DNA of 64,000 bases, taken from positions 27,014,869 through 27,078,868 of the forward strand of contig CM023533.1 in the NCBI GenBank assembly GCA_013350335.1, read 5' to 3'. This DNA comes from Chimonanthus salicifolius (Eukaryota > Streptophyta > Magnoliopsida > Laurales > Calycanthaceae). Every line of letters starts with the position of its first letter. Positions within the stretch are counted from its first letter, which is position 1. Below the pieces are notes generated by a model that was not told where the DNA came from, did no database searches, and was given only the letters and a program-made list of their open reading frames with translations. The translations under genes were made by a program, and so were the position numbers. Positions 24,256 to 34,986 of this stretch are shown here, piece after piece.

Positions 24256-27200
24256 ATGTCGTCAAACACAGAGGGTGGAAAAAGTTTTGCAAGGAGGGAC
24301 CAGCTCTTGAAGATACAGTCCAATGTTCAGAAATTATGGGAAGAAAATGAAGTTTTCAAGGCTGACTCCAGCGAGAAACTTCCTGGGCCAGGTGAAAAGT
24401 TCTTTGGAAATTTTCCATACCCTTATATGAATGGCTCACTTCACTTGGGTCATGCATTTTCGCTCTCCAAGCTTGAATTTGCTGCTGCTTATCATAGATT
24501 AAGAGGAGCCAATGTTCTGCTGCCTTTTGCTTTTCATTGCACTGGAATGCCAATTAAGGCCTCAGCGGATAAACTAGCACGGGAGATTCAACAATTTGGA
24601 AACCCACCTTTATTTCCTTCGACAGAGGATGACAACAGCGAAGAAGTTAGTAATGAGGGTAAACCTGAGGAAGAAAGTGCAGAGCAGGTTCAGCCTGATA
24701 AGTTCAAAAGTAAGAGGTCTAAAGCTACGGCTAAATCAGGTGGAGATAAGTTTCAGTGGGAGATCATGAGAATGTTGGATATTCCTGACAGCGAGATTGC
24801 TAAATTCAAAGATCCGTATCATTGGCTGAGCTATTTCCCGCCCTTGGCAAAGGAAGACTTGAAGTCTTTTGGTCTGGGTTGTGATTGGCGGCGTTCTTTC
24901 ATTACTACAGACATGAATCCATTTTATGATTCTTTTGTTAAATGGCAAATGAGGAAGTTGAAGGCAATGGGGAAGATTGTCAAGGATATGAGATGCACTA
25001 TTTATTCTCCCTTGGATGGCCAGCCATGTGCTGACCATGATAGAGCGTCGGGTGAAGGTGTTCAGCCGCAAGAGTATACCCTCATCAAAATGGAAGTGGT
25101 GCCTCCTTTCCCATCAAAGCTGAAAGCTTTGGAAGGAAGGAAAGTCTTCTTGGCAGCTGCGACATTGAGACCAGAAACCATGTATGGACAAACAAATTCA
25201 TGGGTCTTGCCAGAAGGGAAATATGGAGCGTATGAAATCAATGAGAAAGATGTATTTATTATCACCCAGAGGGCTGCCCTGAACCTTGCCTATCAAAAAT
25301 TGTCTAAAATCTCAGAGAAGCCAACTTGCTTGCTTGATCTGACTGGAGAGGATTTGATTGGTTTGCCTCTAAGATCTCCACTTGCATTCAATGAAATCAT
25401 ATATGCTCTTCCCATGTTGACAATTTTAACAGATAAAGGTACGGGAATTGTGACCAGTGTGCCAAGTGACTCTCCTGATGATTATATGGCTTTACTTGAT
25501 TTGAAATCAAAACCACGTCTCAGAGAGAAGTATGGTGTGAAGGATGAATGGGTTCTACCCTTTGAAGTCATACCCATTATTAACATTCCTGATTTTGGGG
25601 ACAAATCTGCAGAGAAGGTATGCATTGATTTAAAGATCAAGAGCCAAAACGAGAAACTAAAGCTGGCAGAAGCAAAAAAGATGACATACTTGAAAGGCTT
25701 CACTGATGGGGCAATGCTTGTTGGGGAATTCAAGGGGAAGAAAGTTCAGGAAGCAAAGCCATTGATAAGAAGCATGCTTCTAGAAACAGGCCAAGCAGTA
25801 TTGTACAGTGAACCAGAGAAAAAGGTCATGTCAAGATCTGGTGATGAGTGTGTTGTTGCTCTTACTGATCAATGGTACATTACATATGGGGAACCTGAAT
25901 GGAAGAAAAAGGCTGAGCATTGTTTATCCAATATGAACCTGTACTGTGATGAGACACGACATGGTTTTGAACATACTTTGAGCTGGTTGAACCAATGGGC
26001 TTGTTCACGTTCATTTGGGCTTGGTACACGTGTTCCCTGGGATGAGCAGTTTCTTGTTGAATCATTGTCAGATTCTACCCTTTACATGGCATATTACACC
26101 ATTGCCCATCTGTTACAAAATGGGGATATGTATGGATCAGATACATCTTCACTTAAGCCAGAACAAATGACGGATGAAGTTTGGGACTTTGTTTTCACTG
26201 GTGGGCCATTTCCCAAATCAGATATTCCTGTGTCCCTTCTCAACAAAATGAAGCAAGAATTTGAATACTGGTACCCATTTGATCTACGAGTGTCTGGTAA
26301 AGACCTGATTCAGAATCACTTGACTTTTTGCATCTATAACCACACCGCTCTACTACCCAAACATCACTGGCCCTGCGGGTTCAGATGTAATGGCCACATC
26401 ATGCTCAACTCTGAAAAGATGTCTAAATCGACAGGCAATTTCAGGACTTTACGCCAGGCCATAGAGGAATTCTCCAGTGACACAATGAGATTCTCCCTAG
26501 CTGATGCTGGAGATGGAATGGATGATGCAAACTTTGTTTTTGAGACAGCGAATGCTGCCATCCTACGGCTCACAAAAGAAATCTCATGGATGGAAGAGAT
26601 ATTGGCTGCAGAATCATCTTTGAGGACAGGGCCCCTATCTACATATGCAGATCATGTGTTCGCTAATGAAATAAATATTGCCGTTAAGATGACTGAGGAA
26701 CATTACAAGAATTTCATGTTTAGAGAAGCACTTAAAACAGGATTTTATGACCTTCAAGCTGCTAGAGATGAATACAGGTTTTCATGTGGAATTGGAGGCA
26801 TGAATCGGGACCTATTGTGGCGGTTTATGGATGTCCAGACACGATTAATTACACCCATTTGCCCGCACTATGCAGAACATGTATGGCAAGAACTCTTGAA
26901 GAAGGATGGCTTTGTTGTAAAAGCAGGTTGGCCAATGGCTGATTCACCAGATCTCATTCTCAAGAAGGCTAATAAGTATTTGCAGGACTCAATTGTTTCA
27001 ATGAGAAAGTTGCTCCAGAAGCAAGTAGTGGGCACAAAGAAAGCTAAAAAGGGTGCTCCTACTCTCACCGCTGAAGAAAACAAGCCGACAATAGGCCTAA
27101 TATACGTGAATGAGCAGTATGATGGTTGGAAAGAGACATGCTTGAGGATACTACAAAGTAAATATGACACTGCTAGCTGCAAATTTGCTTCTGATCAAGA

Positions 27201-27552
27201 TATTCTTGCCACAGTGAAGGAAAGTGTCGGAAATTTCAAGGTGATCCAGAAGCACTGCATGTCTTTCTTGAAGTTCAAGAAGGATGAGGCACTGACTGTT
27301 GGCCCTCATGCTCTGGATTTGAAGCTACCATTTGGTGAAATTGAGGTGCTTCAGGAGAATTTGGATCTGATAAAGAGGCAACTAGGCCTTGAACTTGTTG
27401 AAGTGCTGTATGCATCAGCGGATGGTGCTTATAATAAATCAGGTCCTCACAAGTCAGTGCTGGAAAATAACCCTCCATCACCAGGTAATCCCATTGCCAT
27501 CTTCTTGAATAGGTCTGAATATCCTCTGATTACCCCTCAGACTGGTGCTTAG
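24256..27552 (+). CDS. Leucyl-tRNA synthetase, cytosolic
   Basis: Class Ia aminoacyl-tRNA synthetase that charges tRNA-Leu in the cytosol. One uninterrupted 1098-codon exon, as in Arabidopsis At1g09620, close to the usual eukaryotic length. Signature HIGH motif is HLGH at residues 63-66, within PYPYMNGSLHLGHAF. The CP1 editing insert shows TLRPETMYGQTN (from about residue 303) and GTGIVTSVPSDSPDDY (about 395-410) with the conserved Asp residues. KMSKS is intact at 721-725. An anticodon-binding domain and a eukaryote-type C-terminal extension follow. Start chosen at 24256 (MSSNTEGGKSFARRDQLL), because the 37 in-frame codons upstream (from 24145) run through a pyrimidine tract and a 3' splice site (tcctatgcag, ending 24230) and so are leader intron. 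No N-terminal transit peptide is evident. No frameshift or missing residue seen. Confidence 0.98.
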   Translation: MSSNTEGGKSFARRDQLLKIQSNVQKLWEENEVFKADSSEKLPGPGEKFFGNFPYPYMNGSLHLGHAFSLSKLEFAAAYHRLRGANVLLPFAFHCTGMPIKASADKLAREIQQFGNPPLFPSTEDDNSEEVSNEGKPEEESAEQVQPDKFKSKRSKATAKSGGDKFQWEIMRMLDIPDSEIAKFKDPYHWLSYFPPLAKEDLKSFGLGCDWRRSFITTDMNPFYDSFVKWQMRKLKAMGKIVKDMRCTIYSPLDGQPCADHDRASGEGVQPQEYTLIKMEVVPPFPSKLKALEGRKVFLAAATLRPETMYGQTNSWVLPEGKYGAYEINEKDVFIITQRAALNLAYQKLSKISEKPTCLLDLTGEDLIGLPLRSPLAFNEIIYALPMLTILTDKGTGIVTSVPSDSPDDYMALLDLKSKPRLREKYGVKDEWVLPFEVIPIINIPDFGDKSAEKVCIDLKIKSQNEKLKLAEAKKMTYLKGFTDGAMLVGEFKGKKVQEAKPLIRSMLLETGQAVLYSEPEKKVMSRSGDECVVALTDQWYITYGEPEWKKKAEHCLSNMNLYCDETRHGFEHTLSWLNQWACSRSFGLGTRVPWDEQFLVESLSDSTLYMAYYTIAHLLQNGDMYGSDTSSLKPEQMTDEVWDFVFTGGPFPKSDIPVSLLNKMKQEFEYWYPFDLRVSGKDLIQNHLTFCIYNHTALLPKHHWPCGFRCNGHIMLNSEKMSKSTGNFRTLRQAIEEFSSDTMRFSLADAGDGMDDANFVFETANAAILRLTKEISWMEEILAAESSLRTGPLSTYADHVFANEINIAVKMTEEHYKNFMFREALKTGFYDLQAARDEYRFSCGIGGMNRDLLWRFMDVQTRLITPICPHYAEHVWQELLKKDGFVVKAGWPMADSPDLILKKANKYLQDSIVSMRKLLQKQVVGTKKAKKGAPTLTAEENKPTIGLIYVNEQYDGWKETCLRILQSKYDTASCKFASDQDILATVKESVGNFKVIQKHCMSFLKFKKDEALTVGPHALDLKLPFGEIEVLQENLDLIKRQLGLELVEVLYASADGAYNKSGPHKSVLENNPPSPGNPIAIFLNRSEYPLITPQTGA

Positions 27553-27920
27553 ATGTTTTATGGTTTGGATTTTTGCATCTTAGAAAGATGTGGTAGTTAC
27601 TTCTTTTTCTCTCTCAAGTTATGTAGTCCGTGGATTTTACTTCTGGACATTTAAATGCTGTATACGGTTTAGAATGAAACTTAATCTATCTCCATTTGTA
27701 GGTATTTGTTTTGTTTTCTGATAAAGAACCAACTCCCAATTTAAAATACATGTCAGTCTCCTTTATGTGCAACTCATCTGCTGTGTAATGCTTTTCTTTG
27801 ATGCTCAACTGAAATGAAATTGTCTTATCTGCTACCCCCCTCCCTCTCCAAAAGAAAAAAAGAGTAATGACAATAAAGAAGTTTTTAGTTTGATCAGCTA
27901 CAGTATAGGGTGCCTCCATT

Positions 27921-27921
<1 letters not shown>

Positions 27922-27957
<36 letters not shown>
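27922..27957. repeat. (GA)n microsatellite
   Basis: Uninterrupted GA run of about 18 units downstream of the LeuRS stop. Confidence 0.95.
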
Positions 27958-27959
<2 letters not shown>

Positions 27960-28924
27960 ATCCTGTCTCTTGATCTGGTGAACCCAATTATATATAGACT
28001 ATGCTCTGAAAATCTCCTCCATCTTTAGCTTCCTGTTGATATCTTGCAAATGGATATTACGGCCACTGAGCCTTGTCCTTAAAAAAGAATTTAAAAGAAA
28101 AAAAAAGCTGCAGAAAAATTGGAGCCGTGGAACGTTTTTTGGGGGAACATAACCCTTTTGTTATGGTTTTGTCTCCCAAATTTGATCCACCCAAGTTGCA
28201 GGGATGCCAGGTCCTAATTACTGCCCCCAGCAGACTTAGAAGCACTTAATTTTGGTTAAATATTTTTTGCTTGTTAGCATGTGTGCTGGTATTTTATGAC
28301 ACTTCGTTTAAAATGATGAAATAACCAAAATATTTAAGGGGATTAGTTTTAGTGACTTTTTTGCATGGCAATGGTAGGCAAACAAATTACTGATTTTGTG
28401 TTTTTGAACTTTGTTGACCATATTTCGGCTGAATCATCGAGCTTCATTTCACTTCCCGAGCTATAGTTGTTTTGTGTTGTTTCTTTATGCTTAATATTGG
28501 GAAATTCCTTCTCCCGTATATTTTTATTTATTTTCTTTCTTTATTTTTTGAGTTTTCTCTCTGATACTCAACTGTGGGTTCCTTTTAATGTTGGCAATTA
28601 TATGAAAAGAATTTGCTAAATCATAATATGAAAGGCTACTCTACATTGATGGGATAAATGGCTAGATGATGATGAAGAATTATATGTTTCATTAGTAGCT
28701 GGAATTTGTAAATGCTCCAATATCTTCCATGCTTCCATTGCAGATATTATAGATCCATCATGAAGTGGCCCCATGCTTTAGTCTCAAACATCGTACATAT
28801 TGGACTATTGTCTGATGATCCAATCCAATGGTCTAGGAGTCCCACCTTGACTAGCGCCCATAGAATGACCAAGATTGGGAAGATACTAGGCATTCAATAT
28901 TTGGCTTTTTTTCTTTTCTTAATT

Positions 28925-29320
28925 GCATTTTCAAGATTGGGTCTGGTCTTTTTTGGGTTCGGGTCAACGATTTTCAACCCATTATTTGTTTATTAAACAA
29001 GTTAGACGGTTTCGGTCTATTTTGGATTTTGGTCACAAAATTTTAAACTAATACCTATTTAAAATGCTTGGATTGGTCGGTCAAATTTTGTTAACTCTAG
29101 TTCAAGGTAGACCTGGCAACAGGCCATTCGGTTCAATTTTGGATTCGAGTCAACAACTATCAACCCATTACTTTCTTGTTTATTAAATGGGTTGGTTGGT
29201 TCGGGTTTGTTTCGGAGTTGGATCACAAAAGTTTAAACCCATACCCATTTAAAATGCTCGGGTTCGGGTTCGGGTTCGGATAATTGGCTCGGGTCAAATT
29301 TTGTCATATCTGGGTTAGAG
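28925..29320. repeat. Two diverged tandem copies of a repeat rich in GGTTCGGGT
   Basis: Copy A (about 28925-29100) and copy B (about 29107-29320) share ordered words: gggtcaacgattttcaaccc, tgtttattaaa, ttggatcacaaaa, taaacccatacccatttaaa, and gggtcaaattttgt. Copy B also has a short ggttcgggttcggg run. The outer words agacctggcaac and tgtcatatctgg are weakly inverted, so a MITE-like origin is possible. Confidence 0.6.
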
Positions 29321-30069
29321 TGTTTGCATTGAGTGGATTTTAGATTATATTCTATTGACTGCTGAGCTCTTTTCAAGAGAGAGGGAGAGAGCCAAATATT
29401 AGATTCTATTAAGATTTTTTTTTTTTTCAAGTGGTGATTCTATTAAGATAGTTAACCAAGAGTTTCAAAGCCAGGCACCAGAAGGATCTGGGAGAGTTAG
29501 AAGCTTTTGGGCGTATTAGCCCTTTGTATAGGCTGAATGAAACCAAAAGCAGATTGAACAAAGAAGTGACGAAAGGACAAACACTTCCTTACCCTTTTAT
29601 CCTTCTTGGTCATTTTCATCACATTGGCCAGCTTTCATCAAGATGGATCCTCTTCTCCTTCCTGACAATTTCGTAGACATCTTCCGGCAGTGAAGCTCTA
29701 TTTAACCAATGATATGTTCTTACCAAATTGCAGGCTCAATTTGTACAAATATAAGGTCCAAGTCACACAAATGAGATTAGACTCGTCATCTCCCTTTGAA
29801 TCTGTACCAGTCATCTACCAACTAGAACCAAGAAGCAGCTGCATAGTAAAAATCATTCACATTAGTCATTTAGACTTTTTCTAATCTAAGCTTATTAATG
29901 ATCACTGATCATTAATTTTCATTTGTTAAAAAAACAAATCAATAACCCTTGCTTGGGTTTGGTGAAGCCAGTGAACTCCACCTGCTGCCATTGTCTTGTT
30001 AGCAGACCTGTCTCGATTGGTAAGAGACAATCTTGCTAGACTATCTCATGTTCTAAGCATTTGATTGAT

Positions 30070-30210
30070 TAGGGGTCCGAATATCGGCTGATACAAATCG
30101 TATGGGCCGATATCTCGGTGGTTTTTGTTTAAAAAAAATGAAGAGAGAATTTTATCGGCCGAGATATCAATTGATATCTCGGCCAATACTAAGATTTCGA
30201 CCCCTGCTGG
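30070..30210. mobile_element. Short palindromic MITE-like element
   Basis: Left end aggggtccgaatatcggc and right end (reverse complement) aggggtcgaaatcttag are inverted with respect to each other. The interior has repeated cgatatctcgg words and a 28-bp perfect palindrome at 30157-30184. A fragment with the same words (gggcgatattt, cgaccgatattt) lies at 31157-31220. No target-site duplication is clear. Confidence 0.5.
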
Positions 30211-33147
30211 TGATATAATCTTAAAAAATTGGTGGTGATATTCCAATATTTGCACAGCAAACATTGAGAAAATCTTGAAGAACCTTGACACCCACTTGCG
30301 ATGCGTTTCTTTTGGGGCACGTTTTTGCTTTCTCGTTAAAAAAAATATGGAAAAGGTTTCATTGGAAATGGTGGAGTTTTTTGTTTTTTATGAATATAAT
30401 TTTTTATGTTTGTTTACACACTTAAATATGGTGATGACTAATTAATGGTAACGCATAAGGAAATTAACTAATTCAATCTATCTCATCATAAAAAAATAGG
30501 GTGTCATACCAGTGCCCATAACAAGTGTATGAAGCCTATCAATATAATTCAAAATAATCTTGTAATCTTTTCTAGTCACTGAAACATACCAAAAAAAAAA
30601 AAAATACAAAACTTCACCATTGTGATTAATTTCTGTTGCAACAATTAGAAGCAGAGGTTCATTCATACATTCATCAAACTCTTGGGTCACATTAAGCTTG
30701 GATTAAGTCAAGCAATTTTAGTTTTTATCCCTCCTACCATTTGAGAATGGATAAATTAGGCCAAACTTGTTCATTGAGTTGAAATTCTAACCCCCTTTTA
30801 TGTTGGTTTTGGGTCAAGTTGAATTGTGGGTTAAGTCTCAAATTTGTTTGGATCAGGTCTCGTTGTAGGTCGGGTTTAGGTTGATTTGGAAGCGTGGGAA
30901 TTTGGGTTAGGTTGAATTATGATTTTTTTTCCTGTACATTTTGAGTTTATATGCCCCACAGGATGGGGAAGATACAAAAGATACCAAACAGATAACTCCG
31001 AAGTCCATACAGAGTCGAACAGAATCAGTAAACTCCATGCAGAGTTAAGCATAGCCAGTTTACACTTTACAGATATCCAAATTGCTACTATCATATACAA
31101 CTTAGAGACAAGATAATGCAGTCCGTATTAAAGAGACACAACTTACATACACTACGGGCGATATTTAAAATTTCGACCGATATTTGACGGGATATCTAGC
31201 TCGAGATAACGGCAAGACTGTGTGGGCCCAAGACAATATGTACGTATCGCACTTTAAAATCGTGATCAAATTAAGTGAAATTTTGATAGATACGTAGTAA
31301 ACTCAGAAATATTTGAAACAAACGTGAATAGAAAGCAGAAAAGAGGGATTCTCAAATTTAATAAAGCTTAAAGAAGAGCAGGTTGGGCCCACTTCTATGC
31401 ATGGAGGGTGGAGTGTTTGAAGGGGTTAGCTTGTGTTTTTCTTGAGTTGGGTGCAACTGAGGAAGGAGGGTAGGGTTTTGTTCATCTAATCTGGGTCTCC
31501 CTTGTCCATTACTCAATTCACAAAAATCTACTTGCCACCAAATTTTGGCAGAGGAAATCAAAATCCCAGCAACACTCATTGTCAACCATCCAGCACACGT
31601 GTGGAGATCTGGGTCCCACCTTTACTTCAAAACTTGCAATCATCAGCTGGCAACCTGCAACATGTATTTTTGATATGGACCCACGAATCCTTTCAACCAT
31701 TGATTTGACCTGATCTTGTAAATGGCCCATCTGATAAACAAGCCTTGCCCCCATTGTCCCTATACAACTATACGGTAAGGATGCCAATTGTCTGCAGGTA
31801 TTCAAAAGTCCAAATACAACAATGACTTGATTTCAAAATAATAATAAATAAATATGCACTACACCTTTAATACAAACATTTGAGTTTTAGTCAATATTTA
31901 GCAATTTTAGACAATAAGAGTTGGTTCTTTTCAATAATTCAATACGTAATTGAATTTGATAAGTAGAGAATCGTATAAAGAAACTTTTCTATCTTATATC
32001 TGTAACTTTGTGAATTAAATTATAAAACAATAATAAATTATATACTTCATAATTTAAAATGATACACTAATATAATGAAATTTTATCTACTATTTGTCCT
32101 TGTCATTTTCATACACGTGTGCCCCATTTTAAAAATAAATAAGATATCTTTCTAATTTTCCAAATTTGATTGATCTACCCACATTGATAGTTGCCCTAGC
32201 GTGCCACTCCTCGGTGGCAGAAGCCGGCATACCTAAAAAAAAAAAAAAGGCCCTTTTTTCCGATGACTTACGCCTTACCATAGCGTGACTCTTCATACTA
32301 ATGCAGGTCAAGCTGGCCAAGTTAGTTTAGTCAGTCATATGCCCGATATTGTTTTGGTCTCCATAATTCATTTTTGTTGGGCTCCATATTGTCCTATTGA
32401 AAGCAATAGATTGATTAAGAAACTACAATAAGACATCATTAGAAAGAAAAAGAAAATTGTCTGCTGAGTTGGGTCAAGTTACCTTGTATTCTATGGTTCA
32501 TTTTAGGTTTTTTTTTTTCCCAAAATTAAATCACATCAATAAAAAAATAAAAATTTAAACAAAGATATATTGAATAGAAGAAAGACGTAGCACCAATATG
32601 ACATTTTTAAGTTATATATTACTTGCAATTTTCGCATGGATGAAGAAGTCCAATTGACATACACCTGTTGGAATTTGGATGAGCCGCAGTCCAAATTTAT
32701 ATCGACTGGCCTAGTGGTCCATTGAGGTCTGATGGAGGACAAGGAAATGCAGCTTCCTGTAAAGGAACATGATAATAATATCCCTATGTGTTCTACATTT
32801 TAATCACCATTCATCAAAGTTTAGGTTCCTATGGACCATCCTCGCCATCAATAAATTAGATTTTTGCAATTCAAATGGGGTTTCCCAACTCCCAAGCAAT
32901 CTCTAATGGTGCAGGGTATGGTGGGTAAAAAATTATTGAAATTTATAATTTTAAAATTTCATCATCATCATCTAATCATTTATCTAGTCAATTTGAAGTA
33001 GTCTTTCATATATAGGTTTGATAAATTAACCTTTTGGACAGCTTGATAATCTAAATATTATCTAAGATCTATCCACATGTTTTTTAAATAAACAATGGGT
33101 TCTACCCGTTTTACCCTCTAACATCACATGTTTTACCCTACCTACAC

Positions 33148-33236
33148 ATCGGACAATTCTACAAGGAGTGACTCGAGAATTAAACTCAAGATTTCTGCTT
33201 CTTAAGTGTGTTCCTTACCATCACTCCAACTCCCAA
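33148..33236 (-). mobile_element. SINE fragment (tRNA-derived family, copy 1)
   Basis: Partial copy of the family best seen at 41419-41594. Shared words are ggataattctac (as ggacaattctac), agagtgactc, aatcgaac (as aattaaact), and ccttaccatcactccaac. Confidence 0.6.
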
Positions 33237-33963
33237 CTAGTGTCAATAGGTTAAAAGATAAAATATTGTGAGCATTTACTAAGTAAATGCTCTTTTACCT
33301 AGAATGCATATAAGGTGAGGGTCAATATGGGTTTGATCTAATGAATTGGTTAGAAAGACTGTTATTCAATAAATGTGAGATTTATCAAAAATTATTTTGA
33401 TTAAATTTATATAATTCACATTTTTTAGACTTTAAAATTTTAATAACTTTAAAATAAATAATTTATTTTAATACTTATTTTCCCTTCCGAATATAATCTA
33501 ATTTACTTAACCAAGATGTAGATGAATTTGGTAAATCCTAAATTCAAACATATCTATTAGATGGAATCTACAAAGCCCCCATACCCCTATGGTAATGCCT
33601 TCCTGAGCATGTCAAGCATCTGATTCAAGACAAATAAAACGCATATCGTAGCAGATTCATTTTAACAACTATTTTATCTGTTTTGAATTGAATGATTAAA
33701 ATTTAAGTAAAGGTTTTAATAAAATTTGTTTGTTTTATACTTGTATTCAATAATTTATTACTTCTATATAACCTCTTTAGTCATATAGTCGGTGAATGAA
33801 AACCAATGTAGTAAATAGGTAGATTTGACTCGATTATTTAAAAAATAGATAAATTCGATATGAATCCTCTATAAATATATAATACATTTAACTATATAAA
33901 GTCTACATTATTTAAAGAGTGGCGTTCGACGAATAGAGTTCTAGAATAGACTAAACTCTATAT

Positions 33964-34427
33964 CAATGTTATCAGAACCAGACCGTCTTCGAGGCATTTG
34001 GGTTCAACCGGGTTCGACCGCAGTCAAAGCCGGTAAAAGCCGGTCAAATAATAATATAATATAAATATCACATATAAAATTAAGTAAGTTATCTTTTACC
34101 AATAACATTAATATAAATATTAAAAATAACATTTAAACTCTGAATAATATATCAAAATGGTGAAAGATATGTGATAAAAATGATAATAAATATTTATATT
34201 TCAAATATATACATTTTCTAATTTAATTTTGAAAGGAAAAATTAAAAAAAATTAAAAAAAATAAAAAATTCAAAATTTGTGAGCCGCGGTCCGCGGCTCA
34301 CGGTTTGTGGGTAAAAACCACAGAAAACCGTGGTTTTGACCGGTTTTTTCGGTTTTGACCCACCGCCGGTTCTCAACTAGAATCGAACTGCACCCGCCTT
34401 CGGTTCGGTCCGGTTCTGATAACATTG
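33964..34427. mobile_element. Non-autonomous hAT-like element with perfect 8-bp TSD
   Basis: Ends are caatgttatcagaaccagac and its near-perfect inverse ggttctgataacattg. Flanked by the perfect 8-bp repeat ctctatat (33956-33963 and 34428-34435). It is 464 bp with no transposase. An 11-bp-arm GC-rich palindrome lies at 34279-34301, and gaccggtttt words lie near both ends. Confidence 0.9.
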
Positions 34428-34528
34428 CTCTATATCCAAAAGTAGAGTTCTATAATAGACTCATTACACAGAATTCATAAAAAAACAATAATTTCTTGCA
34501 TACACTAATAAGAGGATAATGTTAAGTT

Positions 34529-34986
34529 AACACAGTTGAGTCGCACAGTTTTCATGACTCAGTTAAAATTATATGATGTTTGGATAAAAAGTGAGAAATC
34601 CTATAAAATTAAGGAACTAGTTGTTAATGAAAGAATTAATAAAAATTAGTGTCAGTAAGCATATTTATCTACTTGATTTAAACTAAGTAAATAAATAGTT
34701 GAAATTTGCTTATATCAATTGTATGATAGTTTAAAATAGATTTATTTTTATAACTAGAGTATTGAAAAGGTATAGTTTATTTTGGTAGGATTATTGACTC
34801 AAATAAATAAATATATTATTAGAATTAAAGCTGAGTCCTAGTTATGTCATATAAGAGTTTTTCACTTTATAGGATTTCGTCTACATAGTACATACTGTAT
34901 ATATATATACTGATAATTTACACAAAATAAAAACGAAAACTCACAGTTGAGTCATCTGTGAGTTGTTACTCAATTTTTAATTATGG
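34529..34986. mobile_element. Candidate MULE-type MITE with 9-bp direct repeat flanks
   Basis: Flanked by tgttaagtt at 34520-34528 and 34987-34995 (9 bp, perfect; 9 bp is the Mutator-type duplication length). Inward-facing repeated words include ttgagt..cacag..atgactca near both ends and gaaatcctataaa / tttataggatttc at about 34600 and 34868. The inverted repeats are imperfect. Confidence 0.55.

Noticed and set aside
31518..31805. 95-codon minus-strand open frame between LeuRS and NAC
   Set aside because: No domain, no neighbouring exon-like segments or convincing splice sites.
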